Shown in pieces: positions 1 through 5,308 of a stretch of DNA of 9,773 nucleotides. The stretch's first letter is position 1; each line of letters opens with the position of its first letter. Origin of the DNA: Candidatus Diapherotrites archaeon CG08_land_8_20_14_0_20_34_12 (GTDB taxonomy: Archaea; Iainarchaeota; Iainarchaeia; Iainarchaeales; 0-14-0-20-34-12); contig PEXL01000009.1 of assembly GCA_002779065.1 (NCBI GenBank), positions 369 to 10,141 of the forward strand, written 5' to 3'. The notes under the pieces are model-generated. The model searched no databases, was not told the origin of the DNA, and worked only from the letters and a program-made list of their open reading frames with translations. The position numbers and the translations under genes are program-made.

Positions 1-128
1 TTAACAAAAAAGCAATCACGACAATACAATTGAGCGCAGATACTAGGGAAAAGATGAAGGAACTCGGCAAAAAAGGGGAAACCTACGAGGATATTATCCT
101 GAGGCTCATGAAACAGGCCAAAAAGTAG
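1..128 (+). CDS. C-terminal part of small DUF7557/VapB-like protein (5' partial)
   Basis: The frame is open from the left edge (first full codon at 3) to TAG at 126-128, and gives 41 residues. It contains TTIQLSADTREKMKEL, then GETYEDIILRLM and a lysine-rich end. The TTIQLS...TxxxLxELGxxGETYxDIIxRL pattern is that of small archaeal antitoxin-like proteins (DUF7557, ribbon-helix-helix-like, often beside PIN/VapC toxins). Such proteins bind DNA through the N-terminal strand TTIQL and dimerise through the helices. No ATG/GTG/TTG precedes the conserved strand inside the window, so the start is probably just outside. No toxin gene follows it here; any partner would have to lie upstream. The family call rests on pattern recognition only. 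Confidence 0.6.
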   Translation, partial: NKKAITTIQLSADTREKMKELGKKGETYEDIILRLMKQAKK

Positions 129-221
129 GTTTTCATCGGTATTTCTGGGATTTATGCTTTTTGTTGCACTTTTTGGCTGATTGAGTGGGAATAATAGTGC
201 AAAATTTGATATTTGCTATAA

Positions 222-231
222 CTATATAAAT
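222..231 (+). promoter_or_regulatory. TATA box (box A) for the OB-fold gene
   Basis: The sequence CTATATAAAT lies about 18 bases before the ATG at 245, and an overlapping TATA-like stretch (GCTATAACTA) starts about six bases further upstream. Archaeal box A is centred about 26 bases before the transcript start, so initiation falls at or very near the ATG. That suggests a leaderless or almost leaderless mRNA. No GTGA or GGAG site precedes the ATG, which agrees with this. Confidence 0.55.
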
Positions 232-244
232 ATGGGAAATCAAA

Positions 245-568
245 ATGGAAAATAAGATTAATCATAGAAACCAAATAGGAATAATATTTATTATTCTTGG
301 CTTATTATTGTTGATATTTGGCTGCGTGGCTGGCCAAACTATTAAGGATATAAAGACAGGGCAAAATGTCGGCAAAACTGTTGTAGTATCTGGAACAGTT
401 ACTGATGTTGTAAGCATAGGCGGATTATCCTACTATGTTCTGCAGGATAACAATGGCACAATTCCTGTTTCAGTAAAGAATCTTCCGGCAAAGGGCGAAA
501 AACTTACTGTGAGTGGCACACTAATAAAAGATATTTTAGTTGGCTATTACATCAAGGTTGTTGAATAA
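245..568 (+). CDS. Membrane-anchored or lipoprotein-like OB-fold protein
   Basis: The protein has 107 residues. Residues 1-10 are polar with basic residues, and 11-26 form a strongly hydrophobic segment ending LLLLIFGC, a lipobox-like site with Cys27. This means either a lipoprotein signal or a single N-terminal anchor, with the rest outside the cell. Residues 40-106 form a small beta domain: NVGKTVVVSGTVTDVV, YYVLQDNNGTIPVSV, then GEKLTVSGTLIKD and GYYIKVVE. This GxxVxVxGxVxxV...xxLxDxxGxIxV...GxxVxVxGxV pattern is typical of compact OB folds (tRNA_anti-like/BOF/CcmE-like groups). The binding partner cannot be told from sequence. The alternative ATG at 232 hits a stop after seven codons, so 245 is the start. 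It appears to be a single-gene unit with its own promoter. Confidence 0.7.
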   Translation: MENKINHRNQIGIIFIILGLLLLIFGCVAGQTIKDIKTGQNVGKTVVVSGTVTDVVSIGGLSYYVLQDNNGTIPVSVKNLPAKGEKLTVSGTLIKDILVGYYIKVVE

Positions 569-643
569 TTAAATTTAGATAACTCATACAGTTACCCCCC
601 ACAAAAAGCAATTTCTGAAAAATGTGCGCCCTAACTATTACGG
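569..643. other. Gene-free spacer before the SAM hydrolase relic
   Basis: There is no open frame, strong promoter or stable hairpin here. The last 15 bases before ATG 644 (ending CTAACTATTACGG) align only weakly with those before ATG 2303 (CTAGGTGATTTTT), and the Shine-Dalgarno GGTGAT of the intact copy is not present, which is consistent with a disused gene start. Confidence 0.5.
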
Positions 644-688
644 ATGAACAAAATAATCTCACAGTCTTCAGATTTTGGGGTTGTAACT

Positions 689-713
689 AAAGGTTACCAT
701 AATGGTAACCTTT
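689..713 (+). promoter_or_regulatory. Perfect 25-bp palindrome, probable AbiEi operator
   Basis: Arms AAAGGTTACCAT (689-700) and ATGGTAACCTTT (702-713) are exact reverse complements around a single A at 701. The right arm abuts and overlaps the TATA box at 713-720 of the AbiEi-like gene, so a dimer bound here would block TBP/TFB. Bacterial AbiEi is known to bind inverted repeats upstream of its own operon and repress it, and the position here fits such autoregulation. The GGTTACC arms are the likely half-sites. Confidence 0.75.
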
Positions 714-720
714 TTAAATA
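713..720 (+). promoter_or_regulatory. TATA box of the AbiE-like operon
   Basis: TTTAAATA is a textbook archaeal box A. Its centre (716.5) is about 25 bases before the ATG at 741, which places transcription start on or next to that ATG and predicts a leaderless mRNA. This also argues against translation from the ATG at 702, which lies upstream of the promoter, inside the palindrome. Confidence 0.75.
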
Positions 721-740
721 GGTTGGCAGATTATATTAGT

Positions 741-1385
741 ATGAGTTTATTTATTACAAAAACTGAGTTTGGGGTATATTCTTATTTCTACAACAAGTAC
801 GGGTTGAAACCATTTAGCATAGGCACTTTGAAGTGGTTCTTTTCTAAGCAGATGATAAAGAAGATTTTATTTAACTTGAGCAAAGCGGAATGGTTGGAAA
901 ATGTAGGAAGGGGCATTTATAAATGTGCTACTCCTGAAAAAGCAATTAGTGGGATTTTTGGATCCAGGATTGAGGAAAAATTAGGGGATAGTGGATTAAA
1001 ATATTGCTATTCTGGGGCAAGCGCCGCAGAAATATGGTCAGATGATACTTACATCCAAAGAAGCTGGGAATATAACCCATACTTCATTGATGTTTTGGGC
1101 AAAGATTTAAAGAAATGGAAGAAGTTTTTTCAGAAAGAAGGCATAAGCTTTTTCATTAAGCAGCCTTCAAATATTTTGGGCGAATTTATTGTATTGTTTC
1201 CAAAAAAAGAAATTAGTTGTGCAGAGAAAAATGGGAAGCCAGTTATGCAATTAAAGGAAACAATAGATTTTTGCGAAAAAAATATTGATACCTTTGAGTA
1301 TGTGTTGGCATACTTGGCTAGAAAATACAACAAAAAAACCAATGCTTCAAAAGAAATCTTAGAAAAGGTTGGTGAGGCATTATGA
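741..1385 (+). CDS. AbiEi-like winged-helix antitoxin/regulator (type IV toxin-antitoxin)
   Basis: From ATG 741 the protein has 214 residues. Residues 10-62 form a winged helix ending in the wing motif WLENVGRGIYK, the counterpart of the xGxxxRxxRGxY turn of AbiEi proteins. Residues 86-140 (YCYSGASAAEIWS...FIDVL) match the AbiEi core, where a YYISGxSAL-type strand is typical. Residues 165-192 (GKPVMQLKETIDFCEK...YVLAYL) resemble the C-terminal P-V-ETxxDC region. AbiEi is a DNA-binding antitoxin that represses its operon and counters the nucleotidyltransferase AbiEii. Here it overlaps that toxin gene by ATGA, so the two are translationally coupled. An in-frame ATG exists at 702 but lies inside the operator and ahead of the TATA box. 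The family assignment comes from layout and partner as much as from sequence. Confidence 0.75.
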   Translation: MSLFITKTEFGVYSYFYNKYGLKPFSIGTLKWFFSKQMIKKILFNLSKAEWLENVGRGIYKCATPEKAISGIFGSRIEEKLGDSGLKYCYSGASAAEIWSDDTYIQRSWEYNPYFIDVLGKDLKKWKKFFQKEGISFFIKQPSNILGEFIVLFPKKEISCAEKNGKPVMQLKETIDFCEKNIDTFEYVLAYLARKYNKKTNASKEILEKVGEAL

Positions 1386-2062
1386 GTTTGCCAAAAAGGG
1401 AAAAACAAATACTGGAAATCCTGCAAAAACTTCCAGAGAATGAATTTTCGCTTATTGGGGGTTATGCTGTCAATGCATACACCCTGCCAAGATTCTCAAT
1501 TGATTGCGACATTGTTTTAAAGGATAATAAAGCAGGAAAAAAAGTTTCAGAATTTTTAATTAAAGAAGGATTTTTCATAGAGCATAAAGGAAATACTGGC
1601 AGTTATAAAGGCAATTTCATCAGAATGAAAAAAGAAAATGATGTAAAGATAAACTTTGATTTGCTGATTGGGGAAGTTCTGGATAGAATTACCGGCATTT
1701 CTATTCCTGCTGATTTGATTTTTAAAAATTCAAAAGTAAGGGGAATCACCGGCAAAGCAAGCCCAATAAAAGCAAAGGCAAGGGTTGTAGAACCAGAACT
1801 ACTTTTTTTGATGAAATGCATTACTGGAAGAAAATCAGATATAAGGGATACTTTAATGCTTTCTGCAATAAAATTGGATAAAGATAAGATAAAGGAATTG
1901 AATAAAGAGATAAAAGTTCCAAAAGAAAAGATAATAGAAATAAAAGGGAAGATTAATGAAAAACAATTCAAAAATGCCTTAGAGGGAGTATATGGCAGAA
2001 TAGAAGAAAAAATGTTTGAGAATACCAAAAAAAAGCTTGAAAGGATATTAGATGGGTTGTGA
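1382..2062 (+). CDS. AbiEii-like nucleotidyltransferase toxin
   Basis: The protein has 226 residues. It has the DNA polymerase-beta-type nucleotidyltransferase motifs: GG at 26-27 (SLIGGYAVNAY), RFSIDCDIVL at 37-46 with metal-binding Asp41 and Asp43, and a third acidic residue Asp93 in KINFDLLIG. Residues 137-160 (EPELLFLMKCITGRKSDIRDTLML) match AbiEii motif IV, with Lys145, Arg150 and the RD at 155-156. The last 60 residues are lysine-rich and helical. Bacterial AbiEii-family toxins block growth, and MenT relatives do so by adding nucleotides to tRNA 3' ends; the target here is unknown. The start overlaps the AbiEi-like stop (ATGA), as usual for AbiE pairs. All catalytic acids are present, so the enzyme looks active. 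Confidence 0.8.
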   Translation: MSLPKREKQILEILQKLPENEFSLIGGYAVNAYTLPRFSIDCDIVLKDNKAGKKVSEFLIKEGFFIEHKGNTGSYKGNFIRMKKENDVKINFDLLIGEVLDRITGISIPADLIFKNSKVRGITGKASPIKAKARVVEPELLFLMKCITGRKSDIRDTLMLSAIKLDKDKIKELNKEIKVPKEKIIEIKGKINEKQFKNALEGVYGRIEEKMFENTKKKLERILDGL

Positions 2063-2100
2063 GGTTCCTCAAAGAAAATTCCAGTAGATTGATAAGGAAT

Positions 2101-2277
2101 ATGAAAGAATGAACAAAAAAACAAGTTATTGCAAAAATTGGAAAAGAACGTTGGAAAGAATTTGGAGACTTTATGTATGGCCAAACAATGGGCCTTAATA
2201 AAGATGGTTCTTTAGATTATTATAAATGCGATGTAGAAAATTTTCTGAGAAAAAAAGAAGACAGATTTTTTGATTAA
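2101..2277 (+). pseudogene. Small gene with in-frame TGA at codon 4 (58 codons)
   Basis: ATG 2101 is preceded by AAGGA (2094-2098). It opens MKE, then TGA (2110-2112), then 54 residues that look like a real protein: KIGKERWKEFGDFM, GQTMGLNKDGSLDYY and CDVENFLRKK, ending at TAA 2275-2277. A TTA-to-TGA change would restore an uninterrupted 58-residue protein. TGA serves as a normal stop at 1385, 3537 and 5244, so recoding is unlikely. The other ATG (2109) is in another frame and would need loss of one A from the A7 run (2115-2121) to join the same protein. I cannot name the family. It lies 38 bases after the AbiEii-like stop and may be a third cassette member or passenger. A real nonsense mutation, a sequencing error and an unrecognised non-AUG start all remain possible. 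Confidence 0.6.
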
Positions 2278-2302
2278 AATAAGAAAAGCCTAGGTGATTT
2301 TT

Positions 2303-3100
2303 ATGAACAAAGTAATTTCTTTATCCTCTGATTTCGGAGTAATGAATAAAGGCATTGCTGTGATGGAAGCTGTTGCCTTAAGCATCTGCCCTGATGCAAA
2401 AATATTCAACATGAGCCATGGGATTCCTTTTTTTGAGATATCACAGGGAGCTCGCGTTCTTGAAGCTGTTGCATATTTGCCTGTTGGATGCCATGTAATG
2501 GTTGTTGATCCTGGTGTTGGGACTGAAAGAAAAGGCATTGTGATTGAAACGGAAAGAGGCGATTACTTAATCGGGCCAGATAATGGCATTTTGTTGCCTG
2601 CAACAAATTTTCTTGGCGGATTCAAAAGAGCCTTTGAATTAGCAAATGAAAAGTATTATAGAAAACCTGTTTCACCAGTATTTCATGGAAGGGATGTTTT
2701 CACCCCTGCTGCTGCTTATCTTTGTGCAGGAGTAAAGGTTGAAGAATTTGGGCCAGAATTGAGGGAAAAGGATTTGGTAAAAGCGCCATATCCTGAAGCA
2801 AAGATTGAAGGAAATAAAATTGTTGCGCAAATAATTGATGTGAATAACTTTGGAAGCCCTTTCCTGAATGTAAGGCAGGAAGAAATGCACAAATTGTTTA
2901 AAGTGGGAGATGTAATAAAGGCAGAGGTTAGTGGAAAGAAATTTGATCTACCGTATAAAAGAACTTACGGTGAGGTAAAGGTTGGAAATGTTTTGTTGGT
3001 TGATGATGATTTTGGAAGGGTTGAGGTTGCTGTAAATATGGGATTTTTTACGGACAAATTCAAGGTAAAGGTCGGGGATAAAGTTGTTTTAGAAAAGTAA
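2303..3100 (+). CDS. SAM hydroxide adenosyltransferase (DUF62 family)
   Basis: From ATG 2303 the protein has 265 residues. This family splits S-adenosylmethionine with hydroxide into adenosine and methionine. Family signatures appear in order: SLSSDFG at 6-12, VDPGVGTERKG at 68-78, GPDNGIL at 91-97 and FHGRDVFTPAA at 127-137, followed by a C-terminal beta domain. The Asp-Arg-His triad described for the family is intact as Asp69, Arg76 and His128. An in-frame GTG at 2294 could extend it by three residues, but that GTG is part of the Shine-Dalgarno GGTGAT (2293-2298) four bases before ATG 2303, so ATG is preferred. The DUF2000 gene follows 14 bases later, probably in the same operon. A broken copy of its first 17 codons sits 1.66 kb upstream, across the AbiE-like cassette. 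Confidence 0.9.
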   Translation: MNKVISLSSDFGVMNKGIAVMEAVALSICPDAKIFNMSHGIPFFEISQGARVLEAVAYLPVGCHVMVVDPGVGTERKGIVIETERGDYLIGPDNGILLPATNFLGGFKRAFELANEKYYRKPVSPVFHGRDVFTPAAAYLCAGVKVEEFGPELREKDLVKAPYPEAKIEGNKIVAQIIDVNNFGSPFLNVRQEEMHKLFKVGDVIKAEVSGKKFDLPYKRTYGEVKVGNVLLVDDDFGRVEVAVNMGFFTDKFKVKVGDKVVLEK

Positions 3101-3114
3101 TTAGAGTGACTTTT

Positions 3115-3537
3115 ATGGGTGAATTTTCAAATAAATTAATAGCAATATTGAATGAAAAGCTGGAAGTTGGTGTTGCCTTGAACGCACTGGCACATATGGT
3201 AGTCGGCCTTGGGGCAAGTGTGGAGAAAAAAGAGGATTTGAGATTAACTAATTATGCAGATGCCGATGGCAATAGCCATGCGAATATTTCCGAGATACCG
3301 TTTGTGGTTCTTAAGGCAAGAAATTCCAACCAGATAAGGCAATTAAGGCAGGCGCTTATACAAAACAATGTCAAGTTTGTTGATTTTACAAACACAATGA
3401 CAATCGGCACGTATCAGGAACAGATTGAAAGAAGCAGGCAAACAAAGGAAGCAGACCTGGAATATTATGGGATTGCAATATTTGGTGACTGGAATATAGT
3501 TTCTGAATTAACAAAGAAATTCTCACTATGGAAGTGA
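3115..3537 (+). CDS. DUF2000 family protein (PTH2-like fold)
   Basis: The protein has 140 residues from ATG 3115, with Shine-Dalgarno GAGTGAC ending four bases upstream; the in-frame GTG at 3106 is part of that site. Recognisable family features are NKLIAILNEKLEVGVALNA (6-24), the AHMVVGLGA helix (26-34), DFTNTM (90-95), EYYGIAIFG (116-124) and the closing LTKKFSLWK. DUF2000 proteins share the peptidyl-tRNA hydrolase II-like fold, but their reaction is not established. The short gap after the SAM hydroxide adenosyltransferase suggests co-transcription. I see no truncation. Confidence 0.8.
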   Translation: MGEFSNKLIAILNEKLEVGVALNALAHMVVGLGASVEKKEDLRLTNYADADGNSHANISEIPFVVLKARNSNQIRQLRQALIQNNVKFVDFTNTMTIGTYQEQIERSRQTKEADLEYYGIAIFGDWNIVSELTKKFSLWK

Positions 3538-3601
3538 ACAAGCGGCTTATTAAAAATTCAAATTAAATCTTGAAGAAAATGATTTTGGAAAAGTGAAATA
3601 A

Positions 3602-4513
3602 ATGTCTTTTTTTAAACTGTTAGAAAAATATTTTGTGCCGCTGTTTATTCTAGCAATAATTTCAGGGATATTGTTCCCGCAATTTGGGGTTTTTTCGCCT
3701 GCAACATCATTTATGTTTGCTGCAGCCATTTTCCTTGCAAGCCTGAAGGTTGATTTCAACCTATTCTTTGCACATATAAGGGATTTCCCCTATGTGGCAA
3801 AAAAATTCCTGTTAATAAAAATATTTGCGCCTTTGGCTGTATTTTTCATAACATTCCCCTTTTTCCCGGAATTTGCATTAGGTGGGCTTTTGATTGTTGC
3901 GCTCCCAAGCGGGATGACAAATATTATCTATTCAGATATATTCAAGGGAAACAATGCACTGACCTTGTTATTCACTGTTTCAACTCATCTGCTTTCACCA
4001 ATAACAATCCCCTTCCTGATACTACTTAGCTCAAGCCAAGCAATTTATATTGATTATACAAGCCTGTTTTTTTCATTAGTTGGAATAGTTCTTTTGCCGG
4101 TTATTATTGCATATTTGGTTAAAAGAAAGTTTTCAAAAAATATTGAAAAAATTTCAGATAAAATATCAGGGGCAAATATTTTGATTACTGCAGTAATTGT
4201 GCTGGTAATAATCGCGACAAATGCTGGAAAATTCGGGGAGTGGAAGGCATTTGCTCTGCCATTAGTTTATGCATTTGCAATATTTCTTGCGACAACATTG
4301 TTCGGGTTATTTTTGGCAAGAAGAGAATCAAGGGAAAACAAGATAGCGGTTTCATTAAGCGCATTTCATCCAAATACTATTTTGGGGCTTTTTCTTGCAA
4401 GCACTTATTTCCCAATAGCGGTGGTTTCGATAAGCATAGCCGCAGAATTAATCAATAATCTTTATACCGCATTTTACATGATATTGATAAACAAATATCT
4501 GCCCATAAAATAG
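3602..4513 (+). CDS. Bile acid:sodium symporter (BASS/SBF)-like membrane transporter
   Basis: The protein has 303 residues and nine to ten hydrophobic segments (roughly 11-29, 34-50, 68-88, 93-108, 121-142, 155-173, 190-207, 216-238, 249-268 and 272-296). The diagnostic stretch is ALPSGMTNIIYSDIFKGNNA (100-119), followed by LTLLFTVSTHLLSPITIPFL. It parallels the PGGxxSNxxxxxAxGxxxLS...LxPxxxPL region, the first crossover of BASS transporters. HPNTILG (256-262) sits where the second crossover is expected. Members move organic anions, often with sodium; here the substrate is unknown, and Pro-Ser-Gly replaces the usual Pro-Gly-Gly. A GTGA site (3593-3596) lies five bases before the ATG. The 64-base gap after DUF2000 suggests either the same operon or a weak own promoter. 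Confidence 0.8.
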   Translation: MSFFKLLEKYFVPLFILAIISGILFPQFGVFSPATSFMFAAAIFLASLKVDFNLFFAHIRDFPYVAKKFLLIKIFAPLAVFFITFPFFPEFALGGLLIVALPSGMTNIIYSDIFKGNNALTLLFTVSTHLLSPITIPFLILLSSSQAIYIDYTSLFFSLVGIVLLPVIIAYLVKRKFSKNIEKISDKISGANILITAVIVLVIIATNAGKFGEWKAFALPLVYAFAIFLATTLFGLFLARRESRENKIAVSLSAFHPNTILGLFLASTYFPIAVVSISIAAELINNLYTAFYMILINKYLPIK

Positions 4514-4569
4514 GTACTCGCACGATGGATAGCACTCCTGAAAGAGCATGCATAGCAGTTTGGCAGGGA

Positions 4570-4578
4570 TTTTTAAAC
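4570..4578 (+). promoter_or_regulatory. Probable TATA box for the MNT nucleotidyltransferase gene
   Basis: TTTTTAAAC is centred about 53 bases before ATG 4627, which predicts a transcript start near 4600 and a 5' leader of roughly 27 bases. The leader would contain the GTGAT site at 4619-4623. The upstream ATGs at 4525 and 4591 in the same frame would lie before or at the transcript start. Confidence 0.45.
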
Positions 4579-4626
4579 TGTTCAGCATCAATGAACATAT
4601 GTCCAATATTGATGTACAGTGATTTT

Positions 4627-5244
4627 ATGAATATCCTGCAAAGGCTCGTTGATTCGGATTCAAAGGTTAAGTTATTGGGAAAGCTGTTTGAAAGGCTGAA
4701 CTCAACTTTCTCAGTATCTGAACTTGGAAGGCTTGCTGACATACCAAAAGCGTCTGTTTCAAATATAGTTATACAATGGCAAGAAACCGGTTTGGTACTG
4801 TCAAAGCAGCAGGGCAGAAATAAGCTGGTTTTTATCAACACCAAATTTTACCTTCTTCCGGAACTGAAAAGGATTTTTGAGAAAACGAGGAATTTCCAAA
4901 AGCCTTTAATGGAAGAACTCAATAAAATGCCGAGCCTAAAAAATAGGGGAATAAAAGCAGTAATTGTATTTGGTTCGAGATTAAGGAAAGACTTTGCCTA
5001 CTCGTCAGACTTCGATGTTCTTGTGGTATTGGACGACAAAAACAGCAAGGTGTCGGAAAGAATTATAGACGAATTCGTTGAGGCGACCAACAAAACAGGC
5101 ATAAGTTTTTCACCTGTAATACTTGACGAAAAGAATTTTCGAAACAGGTGGAAAGAAAAAGACAGGTTCATAACGAACATATTAACAGAAAGCAAAATAA
5201 TCAAGGGGTGGAAATGGATTGAGCACATACAAGCAGCACGCTGA
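4627..5244 (+). CDS. Winged-helix MNT-type nucleotidyltransferase (MntA-like)
   Basis: From ATG 4627 the protein has 205 residues. Residues 12-70 form an N-terminal winged helix (FSVSELGRLADIPKASVSN, then ETGLVLSKQQGRNKLVF). The catalytic signature VFGSRLRKDFAYSSDFDVLV follows at 114-133, with Gly116-Ser117 and Asp128/Asp130. No third acidic residue is evident in the later strand (ISFSPVILDEKNF), as in many minimal nucleotidyltransferases of this type. Bacterial MntA AMPylates its HEPN toxin partner HepT to silence it; the winged helix suggests extra DNA binding or autoregulation. GTGAT (4619-4623) three bases before the ATG decides the start; the same frame is open from 4525. The expected HEPN partner survives only as a fragment at 5214-5308. 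Confidence 0.8.
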   Translation: MNILQRLVDSDSKVKLLGKLFERLNSTFSVSELGRLADIPKASVSNIVIQWQETGLVLSKQQGRNKLVFINTKFYLLPELKRIFEKTRNFQKPLMEELNKMPSLKNRGIKAVIVFGSRLRKDFAYSSDFDVLVVLDDKNSKVSERIIDEFVEATNKTGISFSPVILDEKNFRNRWKEKDRFITNILTESKIIKGWKWIEHIQAAR

Positions 5245-5308
5245 CCTTGCAAACGAGCGCTTCCAAACAACAGAAGAGCAATTCAAAGATGAAAAATTTC
5301 TTATTTAA
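5214..5308 (+). pseudogene. Truncated HEPN-like remnant next to the MNT gene
   Basis: In the +1 frame relative to the nucleotidyltransferase end, a stretch from 5219 reads LSTYKQHADLANERF, then QTTEEQFKDEKFLI, and stops at TAA 5306-5308. The helix pattern (YxxxAxxR...Fxxxxxxxxx) is that of the first helix pair of HEPN proteins, which normally continue with the conserved YYAxFHAA region; that part is absent. The natural start would be the ATG at 5214, overlapping the end of the nucleotidyltransferase gene, but one base seems to be missing after its second codon (ATG GAT TGA). TTG 5219 is the only start in frame. The downstream sequence belongs to the 3' end of the convergent large gene, so the HEPN gene appears cut off here. 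The identification rests on about 29 residues and on context. Confidence 0.5.

Larger units (their letters stand above)
644..721 (+). pseudogene. Orphan 5' fragment of a SAM hydroxide adenosyltransferase gene
   Basis: An ATG at 644 opens a 25-codon frame whose first 17 codons read MNKIISQSSDFGVVTKG. The intact gene at 2303 begins MNKVISLSSDFGVMNKG, a match of 13 of 17 residues and 36 of 50 bases (644-693 against 2303-2352). Similarity stops at TAAAGG, where the left arm of the palindrome at 689-713 takes over. The frame then runs through the palindrome to a TAG at 719-721 inside the TATA box of the next gene. Seven of the 11 differing codons are synonymous, which suggests that this was once the start of a functional, divergent copy. 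It is now a relic, since only the SSDFG nucleoside-binding start remains. It marks the left edge of the AbiE-like cassette. Confidence 0.75.

Noticed and set aside
164..202. Inverted repeat TTGCAC/GTGCAA with 27-base spacer
   Set aside because: Six-base arms with a long loop are expected by chance in this AT-rich spacer.
702..740. ATG 702 as the start of the AbiEi-like gene
   Set aside because: It lies within the palindrome and upstream of the TATA box; a transcript from that box cannot contain it.
2061..2070. Inverted repeat GAGG-TT-CCTC at the AbiEii-like stop
   Set aside because: A two-base loop cannot close and there is no T-tract after it.
2110..2112. TGA recoded as an amino acid in the small gene
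   Set aside because: TGA is an ordinary stop at 1385, 3537 and 5244, and no recoding hairpin is visible nearby.
1603..2184. 193-codon open frame on the minus strand
   Set aside because: It is antisense to the AbiEii-like gene; its Phe/Ser/Ile-rich composition is what the lysine-rich codons give when read backwards.
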